64,000 nt of DNA, from assembly GCA_037179385.1 (NCBI GenBank), contig CM074190.1, forward strand, positions 8,271,784 to 8,335,783, in the 5' to 3' direction. The notes below the pieces were generated by a model, which had not been told where the DNA came from, made no database searches, and saw only the letters and a list, made by a program, of their open reading frames with translations. The position numbers and the translations under genes are program-made. Source of the DNA: Holothuria scabra (Eukaryota > Echinodermata > Holothuroidea > Aspidochirotida > Holothuriidae). Positions within the stretch are counted from its first letter, which is position 1, and every line of letters begins with the position of its first letter. Below, piece by piece: positions 47,356 through 57,799 of the stretch.

Positions 47356-47427
47356 AACAAGACGAACGTCTAGACTAGTTGCGGTGCCGACAAACCAAGT
47401 CGTCTTGTACTTTAAAGGTGATTTTAT
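47356..47427 (+). repeat. Inner inverted repeat, left end
   Basis: AACAAGACGAACGTCTAGAC, then AGTTGCGGTGCCGACAAACC and AAGTCGTCTTGTAC. Its reverse complement is at 54850-54916 with only a few mismatches. Confidence 0.92.
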
Positions 47428-47859
47428 ATTTTAGGGGGACAAAAATACCATTCCAAAATACTTTGTATTGTGTTTTGCCCAATAGCAGCTAAGTTAAGCT
47501 CCACACTTGTAATCCAGGAACATTGTTCATTCACTTTAGAAATGTGGTTGAGGTGGAACGTGTAACACACCAAAGAAATACTCCATTGCCGGTATAATGA
47601 GGTTTGCTCATTTTGAACTCATAGTTGACAGTAAATCAGGAAAAGATGATACAGCAGTTGATTTAGAACTGTAGAAAGAGCAAAACGTCACATCAGATAA
47701 CATTTCAAACGTCCTTTACAAGCTGTTGCTTGTGCATTCAATATAAGGTATCCCTAATGTCCCGGCCCCTTAGTAACTCCTTGTACAGCATGAGGGTTTC
47801 TGATAAAAGATGGTAAAGCGCCAAAGGCTCAAGACAGACCATTCGACCAAACAGACGTT

Positions 47860-49200
47860 AGTCAAAATTGTATTTTAAGTAGTGCAGTTAATAAGGAAAA
47901 ACATGCCATTTGTTTAGCTGTTTAGTGAATACAGGTGGAGTACACTGTTATGACGTAATGTTGGAAACGATAATGAGTCTGTATATACATGACAGTAACG
48001 TTGTAGTCTCTTGGTTGAAGATGGATTTATGTTAATGAACAAAAGGAAAAATTCCAATGTTGAACATAAAGAATTTTTAAAGATTAATGGTTTTTAAAAC
48101 TTCTGTACGCTCCGCACCAAGTTTACTCTCAGCTTTCCTAATAAAAAAATTGTTGTAAGTAACATGTAATAACAAGTTAACGAGAATCAACAGAAATGTC
48201 GATATCTCAGATTTACCGTAATCTTTACAAATGATGAAATAAAATAAAAAAAATATAAAACAGCAGAGTAAAAATTCCTTTGTCAGCGTTACTTACACCT
48301 ACATTCTCTCAACATAAATGTTAATATGATGATATTACACTGTAGCCTTAGGCCTATTGTCACTGTTTCTCAAATTTATATTAATCCCGCACACATACGT
48401 CACTACTAACCCTTCGCCAGTAACTTCTTAGTTCAGTAATGTACAGACACTTGAACGACGTTGACCTCCACAAATCAGAGAACCGAATCAATCACTTACA
48501 AATCATAAAAGATAAATTGCAACATCTATACGTCACTTCATGAAACCCGAATACCAAAAATATCGATGTCCCTAGTTTATAACTATTAGCGGCGATTCGT
48601 CTGTCATCACATCATTAAACAGTCTCGCTTCTTCCTACACTCTATATCAAGAACTTGTTGTCGCCTTTCTGACAGTGACTTCTTACTACGGAACAAAACT
48701 GTTGCCATTGCACTGTATAAAAATTGTTTTAATAATTTCCATGCATTTCTTTTTCTAATAAAAATAATAATATAGCAAGTTTATGTATGGCCACGACTCG
48801 CAACTGATCAAACGATAACCTAAAACATGTAAAAGCAATAAGAAAGCAAGGTCTATGAATAAGACTTCACTGTCCAGTAAAAAACTCCGTAAAAGACAAA
48901 TTTCATCATTCCAACCACCCATATGCAATAGCTCAACAAATCACTTTCAAAGAAAAAACGGACTTCATGAAAAATAAACGTTTCGCTGATAACACCACAG
49001 CCAGTGACATAACAAAAAAGAGCATAACTAGCTTATAAATAAGTGTCTTGCTACTTTACCATTTACGAAATGAACCACCTGGCTAAAAATTTACAATTGC
49101 GAAATTTCTTGTATCTGTTCAAAACTTCGTTGTGTAAGCTAAAAATCTAAACCCTCTACAAACGGTCCAAATTTAACGTTTACGTTCGTTTAACATAAAT
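47860..49200 (+). repeat. Direct-repeat copy A, with decayed OTU 3' part
   Basis: 47860-48060 is a degraded copy of the OTU gene 3' part (51645-51845), keeping AATACAGGTGGAGTACA and ATTATGACGTA-type words with indels. The similarity continues downstream to about 49200 against 52490-53290 (for example TTTATGTATGGCCACGACTC). Confidence 0.85.
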
Positions 49201-49869
49201 ATAAAAAAATGATAAGGCAATCATTTTTAATTGTTTTACAGTGACGTAAATCCCGGAGAAGGCAAGGGATGTCTTTGCTTCCCCAAGTAAAAAAGGAAAG
49301 CCAAACTGTCATATGGCTCCCTCAAAATTTTAAATAACCATTTCAAAATCAACACATTTTTGACAAGAGATGAACTATCCATGGCCTTTAAAAAGACCAA
49401 ATCAGTTGGTTTTCAAGGGCTTCTCCCCCAACAGAAGAACCAAAGCAGTCCCTGAACGATTGTGCAAAACCTTCATTCATGCAGACCTCTTCCCAATATA
49501 TCAAACAGATCATTGCCCAGCGTAATAAAAAAGGTTGCTCTCATCACATACAAATATAAAACGAGATATGAATGAACATGTTAAAACCCTACCGTGACTA
49601 CTCTTTACATTAAACTATGTGTTCATGGTAACACTTCTTCATCTTATGATGTGCTCTTCTCCCTTAATGTATAAATATCCCCAAGAACATTCCCTCTGAA
49701 TTTGGTTTTTTAAGCATTCTTCTTTAGTGGAGCTTCTGAGCAATGGCAACTCGTGGTGTAAATATGTGGAGGGGTACATAATGAACTTACAATGACTTGT
49801 CTTAAATAAAGATGATCATCTTCCCTGTAACCAATAATGCCAAACACCGAAAAAAACAATTACCACCCA

Positions 49870-51210
49870 CAACAACGAAAAAATAAAATGTACATGTAGA
49901 TCTTTCGGAACGTATAAATAATAATACATCACGATCGTCATGTTCCCTACTTTCCCCATCATCACAACTCTGACTCTTTTCATATCCTCTAGAGCCTTTT
50001 TTTGTTTGATCCCAACTCTGACATCATCATTTTTCTCCCCTTCATAACTTTTATCTTGAAATTAACTCCCATACTTTCTTTTTCTTTGTTGCCAACCTTT
50101 CCTTTCCACAAAAAAAAATCTTTGAACGGCCCTTCTTGGGCATTGTTTTATTCTCCACATAATTTTAAACTTCAAAATAACAAATTTACCATAACCAGAC
50201 ACCTTGATATAACACAAATATTAATACGAGCCATCTCCTACAAATAATTTTTACCTACCAATAACAATGTTTCCCTCCAACAGAAACTTACTTTATGAAA
50301 AACAGTGAACAAAACTCCTCTAAACTATCAAACTTTTTACTCCACAGCAACCCCGACCATGTTACTTGAAAAGAATAAATCTCTACAAAGAAATCCTCAT
50401 ATAAATACTCAAAATACCTCGATGAATTAAAAAACAACCATAATGATGGCGCTATGTTAAATTAAACAACGTATTATTCTCCAGAGTACACACGGACCTG
50501 GTTTTTCCGCAAGATTGTTACTAAAAATAGAACACGTTTGCAAATTTTACGTGAAAAAAACCCCAATTTAACACTCTCACGAAAATCATATTTCTACCAA
50601 AACTTAAAAACACGAAAGAGAAGTACCATCCCTACAAATTGCACTTAACCGTATTTCGATACCACAAAGCATCTAGAAGGAGATAGAAATAAAGTGCCGG
50701 AAAAGTCAGAAATTGACATCGCGATAGTAACTGCATTAGTTGCGGTTGCCTGCAAGGCAGGCACCGCAACTAAAAACCAGGTCCGTACGTTATGTACTCT
50801 GGGGAAAAGGTTGTTGGTTAATTTAACACAGCGCCATCATTTTGGTTGTTTTTTTTTTTTTTATTTTAATTCATCGTATTATATTTATTACGGATTGGTG
50901 TTTAGTGAATTTTGAGTATTTATATGAGGATTGCTTTGTAGGGATTTATTCTTTTCAAGTGGCATGGTCGGGGTTGCGGTGGAGTAAAATGTTTGATAGT
51001 TTAGAGGAGTTTTGTTCACTGTTTTTTGTGATTTTAAAGAGCTGTGTGAATTTCTCACACTAACGAAAATTTTGATAAAGTAAGTTTCTGTTGGAAGGAA
51101 ACATTGTTATTGGTAGGTAAATATTAGGGAGTAGGGAACATGACGATCGTGATGTATTATTTATACGTTCCGAAAGATCTACATGTACATTTTATTTTTC
51201 GTTGTTGATA
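49870..51210. repeat. Large imperfect palindrome with an inserted centre
   Basis: The left arm (49870-50508) and right arm (50772-51210) are inverted copies. Examples are GTACATGTAGATCTTTCGGA / TCCGAAAGATCTACATGTAC and CACGGACCTGGTTTTT / AAAAACCAGGTCCGT. The left arm has about 260 bp of extra sequence. The 263-bp spacer is the inverted copy of 47091-47355. Confidence 0.9.
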
Positions 51211-51892
51211 GCTGTTGGAGAGAAAAAATGTTTAGGAAGCTTGTGTTGATAGATTCAAACATGGTTTTTGTGAAAACTGGGGAGTTTGATTTGCCGTCCA
51301 TTGAAATAGGAAAATGTATTTCAGTTGAGAGTAGGCCGATTCGTGTGAGAAAAGTACGTGGGGATGGTAATTGTTTTTTTCGGTATTTGGCATTACTGGT
51401 TACAGGGTAGAAGATAATCATTTTTATTTAAGACAAGTCATTGTAAGTTCATTGTGTAGAAGTGAGTTGCCGGTACCAATAATGACTAAGGAAGAATATG
51501 TTACTTCTACTGGAAGGGAAGGGGATGGTGTATGGTCTACAGAGGTTGAAATATTTGCAGCTGCAAGACTTTTGGCGGAAACTGATACATATACTTTTAT
51601 AGCATATAATGGTACATGGAAATGGGTACGTTATCCTCAAAGTGGTATTTTAAGTAGCGTAGTTAATCGGGAAAAACGTGCCATTTATTTAGTCAATACA
51701 GGTGGAGTACATTATGACGTAGTGTTGGAAATAGAAGATAATGAGTGTGTACATGAGAGCAGCGTTATAGAGAATTGGTTGAAGAGGGGTTGTGTTAATG
51801 AACATTGTGAAGAATTTTCCGGTGTTGAATGTAACATATTGAAGAGGGGAGACATTTTCCCAGCTGAAGCGGAGCTAGGCTTCAGTTATTGA
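51183..51892 (+). pseudogene. OTU-type cysteine protease gene, broken by a frameshift
   Basis: OTU domains are papain-like cysteine proteases, usually deubiquitinases, found in cellular proteins, viruses and some transposable elements. Frame one ends KVRGDGNCFFRYLA, with the catalytic-cysteine motif GDGNC (Cys codon 51372-51374). About 36 nt later it hits TAG. The rest continues in another frame: ITGYRVEDNHFYLRQ, then an intact run to GGVHYDVVLEIED, where the His (51710-51712) fits the catalytic histidine motif. One single-base change between 51375 and 51400 would explain the break. That stretch follows a T7 run, so a sequencing error is possible. It begins just after the right arm of the palindrome and has no nearby host exon. 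The tail reaches TGA about 51890. Confidence 0.75.
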
Positions 51893-51894
51893 AG

Positions 51895-52030
51895 CGGGAC
51901 CCAGCTTGGCTTCATTTGTGTATCAGCTGGGAAAGGCTAGCCCAGTTGGGCCCCACGTGGGAACACCTGACAAACACGAAAGCCCAGCTGAAACCCAGTT
52001 GGGGCCCAGCTGGGCATGTTGGCTAGGAAT
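51895..52030. repeat. CCCAGCTGGG-rich segment
   Basis: Several CCCAGCTGGG and CCCAGTTGGG-type palindromes in about 130 bp right after the OTU frame. Absent from the corresponding place in copy A, so probably a later insertion. Confidence 0.6.
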
Positions 52031-52489
52031 GCTATTTTCTGCTGCCCCTCTTTTACTAACACCACCATTACTTGCTTACACAATGTTGAGTTCGCGCTAG
52101 AAGGGCTGTATAATAGAGTAGTGGTTCCTGTTTTTTGACTCATTCAAAATTCCGTTTTGCATCGCGGAAGGATATATTGCAAAAAAATGCCCGAAATACC
52201 TTCAATTTTCTTTATGTTTGCAGACTGATTACTTCAACTGCTTTTCTACCACACAGAGATCACAAATTGAACACATCCCTTCACTAACATGGCCTAATCT
52301 GCCCCCAAAAAGTTTCTCTAGGGTGTTAAATTCGTAGGGTAACCTCCTTCGCTGGGATACCCCTTGACTTAGTGGTGTGCTACCTTTTGTCTTCACTGCA
52401 AAGTCATACAAATCACTCATCCGTGTCCGTGAAAAACCATGGGGGTCGTTCCATGGTTGCGTGGACAGAAGAACTATATTCAAAAAAGG

Positions 52490-53290
52490 TCACACCTCCC
52501 TGGTATTAGTCCCGTTCATATACGTCACTAGTATCCCTTACCAAATTATTTCTAAGTTCAGTATTTGATAAAATTTGAACGATATTGTCTTACACAATCA
52601 GAGTTTCGAAACATCGAGTAATCAGTCCTAAAGATATTGCATAATTTTTGCGCCCTAAAATGAAACGTGAATACGTGAATGTCGATGTTTATAATTTATA
52701 GCTACTAGCTGCGATCCGTCTGTCATCACATTATTAATCAGACACGTTTCTTATTACATTCTATAGCATGGACTTTTTGTCGCTTCTTTGACAATGTCCT
52801 TTTTACTACGGAAGAAAATATTGTCATTGTAGTAAGTTTATGTATGGCCATGACTCGCAATTGATGAAACGATTACCTAAGATATATAAAAGCAATAAGT
52901 AAGACAGTTCTATGAATACGAATATACTGACGAGTAAAAGATTCCGTAGAAGACGAATTTCATCATTCCAACAACCCGTCTGCAATAGTTGAACGAATCA
53001 CTTTAAAGAGAAAAATGGACTTTATCATGAATAAGTTAAACGTTTTCCTGATAACACCACAACTCCCTGACATAATTACAACAAACTAGAGAATAATTAG
53101 CTCATAAATGTCTTGCTACCTTTCCATTTCCGAAAAGGGCGAAGAGATGAAATGAACGAGCCACTTAGCTAGAAATTTACAGTTACGAAATGTCTTGTAA
53201 TGTTCAAATCTTCGTCCGCAAACCAACAATTTGACCTCTGTGCACGGTCTAAATTTAGTGTCTACGTCACATAACATAGCCTGATAAGGG
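52490..53290 (+). repeat. Direct-repeat copy B, downstream part
   Basis: Matches copy A 48380-49200 in the same orientation, with offset near 4.06 kb. Shared words include GTCTGTCATCACAT, TTTATGTATGGCCA and GACTCGCAA. Confidence 0.85.
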
Positions 53291-54849
53291 TCAACTTATA
53301 GTAAGCAGAAAGTTGCAACTTCCCGTATTAAAGGGCCAAACCTTTCACCCAAACTACAATTTTGGTACGGGGGTACTGAAATTCTCAATTCGAGCAGCTC
53401 TTTGATTGACAGCTAATTCAAACAATGCAGAGTACCGAAGCTTATATTACACAACATGAATAGTACTGAGAGTGTTTTGATTAGTTTTTCTATACCCTAG
53501 TTTAAGCAATAAACTGAGATTGTATCTGGATGGTGATGAATTTTAGACAATTGTGGGAGGGCTTAAGTAAGAAGGTTAGCAGAATTAGTACTGTTTGGGG
53601 TGAGAGAACTGGGCCTTTAAGTAGTCTTAGAAGAGATGGTGGGTATTTTTTAGGTTATGGGTATTTTAAATGTAATGTATTGGTAGGTGTAATTTGTAAC
53701 TATTTAATCATTACAAATCATCTTTAAGAAAACTGGAAGGGGCAGGGGATTGTTAGGATTACGCCAACCATAGCAATTCATGCAGGTATTATACCGTAGC
53801 CTAGGGGCTAGCATGGCAAGATGAAATGCATAAACTTTTAATAGGTTATGGTAGAAAAATTTTTTCAATTAATGATGCTCTGGAATCGGTATATTACGGA
53901 GCTATTTTACACGATTTCAAGACATGGTCGCTGTATCGTTGTTACCGGAGAGGAGGGGGTGTAGGCTTAAGAAGGCTGGAGCCTCCATCCCCTCAATGAA
54001 TCGCCCAGCTCCCCACCGCTTGGCAACTTTGGCAAAACATTATATTCATTCTCATTTAACCAATTCGGGCTATTTGGCTACCATGACAGATAAACTTCCG
54101 ATAGACTGATAGATCCATGCAGGTGCAGAGTATATACTGCAATTGTACTGCACTTTGAATTTCGGAATAAATTCAGGTAGGCTGTGACAAGCTTCGTATC
54201 TTCAGAATGTTTTGACTTTTTACTTGTCAGTTTTTGAGAGATAATTTTCTAACAAATTTGAAATGACTAAAATTGACTACATTGGTATAGAGTACAGCAT
54301 GTTGCTAGCATTTTCAATTCATGGAATGGTACAAATTTTGCAAAGAGGTTGCAGCTTAGTACTTCTTAAAACCCACCCAGCCAATTTATGGTGAAAATAA
54401 CGAAGCAAAGCATGTAAATTTTTAGCCAAATCGTTCTTTCATTTCATCTCTTTGCCTCAAATTGACCATTGATTTAATTAATTATGCACCGACCTAAACA
54501 ATGGTCCAACCATTCACCTCCAACTTTGGTCAAAATTCACTAATTTATGCTCAGATCTAACCATTAATTGGTCACTTTTTACCATACGTTTGAGTCGGTG
54601 CATAGTTGACCCTAGTGTGTTTTAGAGTGCACCCTGTGGTATTGAGTGGGATTCAACCTCTCTGAGAGAAGAATGATTATTCTAAGCAGAGCGCCACCAT
54701 AGGTTGGCGCGAATTGTACAGAAAATGAAGTATTCCATGAAGGGAAACCTCGTTGAATATCCTGTTTAAAAAGGCAAATATACTTCTTTGTTACAGTGGT
54801 AGAGTCCATGCCCAAAGTTCAAAAGCTATTAGTAGCTAACAGTCGTCAA
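53291..54849. other. Interior of the 9.4-kb insertion, unrecognised
   Basis: No domain recognised. A short + frame at 53530-53727 is not supported. An inverted fragment of the GCGCCACCAT hairpin repeat lies near 54685-54720. Confidence 0.45.
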
Positions 54850-54916
54850 ATCACCTTAAAAGTATAAGACGACTTGGTTTGTCGGCACCGCAACTCGTCT
54901 AGACGTTCGTCTTGTT
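54850..54916 (-). repeat. Inner inverted repeat, right end
   Basis: Reverse-complement partner of 47356-47427. Together they bound a 7.5-kb interior. Confidence 0.92.
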
Positions 54917-55339
54917 AGTAGTTGGCACTGGCGTCCGGGGGATTTGTAAAATGTCCACAAGGTATGGATTTCATGTGTTTCCCACATGATCCATACTTCT
55001 GCTTTGAGGTTCAATTATTTTGAGGGATTTATTCGTAGTATTTTAATTTTGACCACGTAATGTACCGATGAACAAATACTGCACCATTTTGCACAATGTT
55101 CATTTGGTAGCATGTATGTCTCTTGTAAAATCTCTACAAAAACTAAAAATATTTTTATATTTTTCATGCTCCCCAAAAAGGGAAAATCCGAAAACTCAGG
55201 CCTATAATCAGTTCAAAGTTTTGCCAAACATAACACCATTTTGCATCTAGGAAATCTAACGCAAAGAAAGTTTCTCAGAGGGGGACACAACTACTTTTGG
55301 TTTTCCTGTTAAAGGGTGAGGTACTGCCTTAGGTAAGCT

Positions 55340-57130
55340 GAAATCCATTCAAATATTGCCGAATTTGCGGCTGGGTACATCCAGTTTAAAACATGTGGGA
55401 AGTGCCGTTTCCGGCCATCTGGAGGGGGTTTTAAAGCCCAAATTTTTCTTGTACGCTCCGCGCCAACTGATGGTGGCGCTCCGCTTAGATTCAAATATTG
55501 CCGCATTTGCGATCTACGTGCTTCTGAAGTTTACAATTTTTCCCAAGGGAAAGGGAGATAGCGGCTCCCTTTAGTCTCATCCCCCAGGCCACAGATCAGA
55601 AGTGCCCAGTTTTGAGGTCCCTAAAAAGTGTATGTATTACCATTTTTCATAGATTGATTTTTTATTCTCATTATTTGAGACATCGCAGACATGAGATTTG
55701 TATTTCAAGGCTGGGTACATCCAGCTTAAAACACATGGGAAGTGCCGTTTCCGGCCATCTGGAGGGGTTTTAAAGCCCCAAATTTTCTTGTACGCTCCGC
55801 GCCAACCGATGGTGGTGCTCCGCTTAGATAGTCTTGCCGTGCCTGACCCTCGGAGGTACCAGGCCCCCCACTTGTTACCTAGGCCCCCAAAAAATCCCAT
55901 CCTGGCTATGCCACTGTCTGCAAGTAAGTCTGCCCACAAATTCATGTAAAAACATATAGCAACGCGACAAGCCGGGTTTTTCTCAAACGGCGTGAGTAGA
56001 AAAATCATTTATATATAGTCAGGAGTTCGGGCCGAGTCGTATAGCCAGTTGTATCAATTCAGTGGAACTGGAATTCGGGCAAGAGTCGCAACAGAGTCAC
56101 AGACATACGGTACTCATGTTTTTAATTCCGTTCTACAGTTTTCCCCGGAAAGATACAAGACCAGGTAATGTTTTATACATTCCCACAGTGGATTATCTGA
56201 AATCCATTCAAATATTGCCGCATTTGCGGCTGAGTACATTCAGTTTAAAATACGTGGGAAGTGCTGTTTCCAGCCATATGGAGGGTTTTAAAGCTCAAAA
56301 TTTTCTTGTACGCTCCGCGCCAACTGATGGTGGCGCTCCACTTAGATAGTCTTGCCATGTCTGACCTTCGGAGGTACCAGGCCCCCCCCCCAAAAAAAAA
56401 CGCCACAGCATTCCCAGGTGCGGTTTGTCATGATGTTTTTTCAGATCTCAAATGTTTTTAAGGACGAACCTCAGTTACCGATTGCTGGATCGCGGAAGAA
56501 TATATGAATAGTGCCTTGTCAACGCCCTTTCCCTTCCTTTCTTTCTGATTACACAACTCTGGGGTAAAACATCTCACCGTATTGATTCAACTTACTGAGT
56601 TGTGGGAACTCTTAAATAGCCTTGGAAGTGCCATTTCCAGCGATCTTGGAGGCGTTTTGGGCCAAAATTTTGGGGCGTTCTGGGCCAAGCCATGGTGGCG
56701 CGGAGCGCTGCGAGTCTGTCTATCGCCCTCCATGACAATACCTTTGGGTTTTCGAGGGTTTCTGAAGTTTTTCAATTTTCAAAATTATATTGATGATAAT
56801 ATCATGCTGCATGACGTAAAATAGTTTGTAGAACGCCCAAAGTCATTAAATGGTAGTGGTACATTTCATCTGGGAGTTTTTTGACCTTTTTGTAGATGTG
56901 TTCATTTTTGGTGAAAATTTTATTGCAAACGAAAGTTCAAAATATCGACGGCTTTGATTCTGCTTATAAGCCTGGGAAAGGCCATTTCCGACTGTCTGAG
57001 GGGTTGCGATTTTTCAAAATTTTCTGTACGCTCCGCGCCAACTGATGGTGGCGCTCCGCTTAGATAGTCTTTCGGGCAGAATTACATTTTTCGGGCAGAG
57101 AATCCTCTGCCCCTCCCCCTCAAACTGAAA
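55340..57130 (+). repeat. Cluster of hairpin-bearing repeats R4 (TGTACGCTCCGCGCCAACTG family)
   Basis: Several copies of TTTCCGGCCATCTGGAGG, then TTTTAAAGCCC and TGTACGCTCCGCGCCAACTG, then ATGGTGGCGCTCCGCTTAGA, centred near 55455, 55795, 56315 and 57030. A divergent one is near 56690. GCGCCAAC..GTGGCGC forms a hairpin. In the copy at 55700-55916 this sequence leads straight into the hAT terminus, so R4 is probably the subterminal region of that hAT family. Confidence 0.8.
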
Positions 57131-57517
57131 TGCTCCCGTGCGCCTATGGCCCCATAAGATGCCAGCTGTAATCAAAATTAACCCTCCCCCCTCCAAAAAA
57201 AAGAAAAGAAAAAAAAGGCTTTCATGACTGCTAATTTGGAATACTATCGGAAAAAGACACCTGCACGCATACGAGTCACCAAGTTGAATGTCTATAGGTT
57301 CAAGTGTGTGGGACAGTGGGGATTCGTAGCATGTATCTTTCAAATTCCTTTCTGGCAAACATTCTCAGTTTGTAACCACTTAGAGATAGTTTTTGACAAT
57401 TCCCATGTTCATGACCAAACCTTGTATCTGGTGAAGTGTTTTTCTAGACTTGACATCAGAAAAGTTTTACTCCTCCCATAGAGGTGTCAACAATGATATA
57501 TATATATATCCTGCTAA

Positions 57518-57791
57518 CATGGGCGTCTGAAGAAAAAAAGTCAGGGGGGGGGGCAAAATTTCTGGGGGGAGGCAAAACCTCCAAATCACCATGAATTGAC
57601 ACAAAGCATGCGGAAATTTCAGCCCAAAATGCCTTCCGATCACCGGAAATGGCATTTCAAAGGCCTATTTTTCGCATAGAAACTTGGAAAACACGTTTTG
57701 TTCGGGTTTTTGATTTTTTATACGTTTTTCAAATTTTTGATTTTTCAGGGGGAGCAAGTGCCCCCCTTGCCCATACCTGCGGAAGCCCATG
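57518..57791 (-). mobile_element. 274-bp hAT-type MITE (copy 2)
   Basis: Inverted relative to copy 1 at 7362-7628. It shares the CATGGGC termini and long interior matches (for example AACACGTTTTGTTCGG). Exact 8-bp duplications CCTGCTAA lie at 57510-57517 and 57792-57799. Confidence 0.94.
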
Positions 57792-57799
57792 CCTGCTAA

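Larger units (their letters stand above)
46531..55916. mobile_element. 9.4-kb insertion bounded by hAT-type termini and an exact 8-bp target duplication
   Basis: The left terminus CAGTGGCGTAGCCA and the right terminus TGGCTATGCCACTG are inverted repeats (13 of 14). Both outer flanks are TCTGCAAG (46523-46530 and 55917-55924), the 8-bp duplication expected of hAT transposition. I see no hAT transposase inside. The interior holds an inverted-repeat pair (47356-47427 / 54850-54916), a large palindrome around 50.5 kb, two direct copies of one sequence (47860-49200 and 51645-53290), and a broken OTU-domain gene. It may be a large non-autonomous element, or a smaller one into which others jumped before or after mobilisation. 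Confidence 0.82.
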
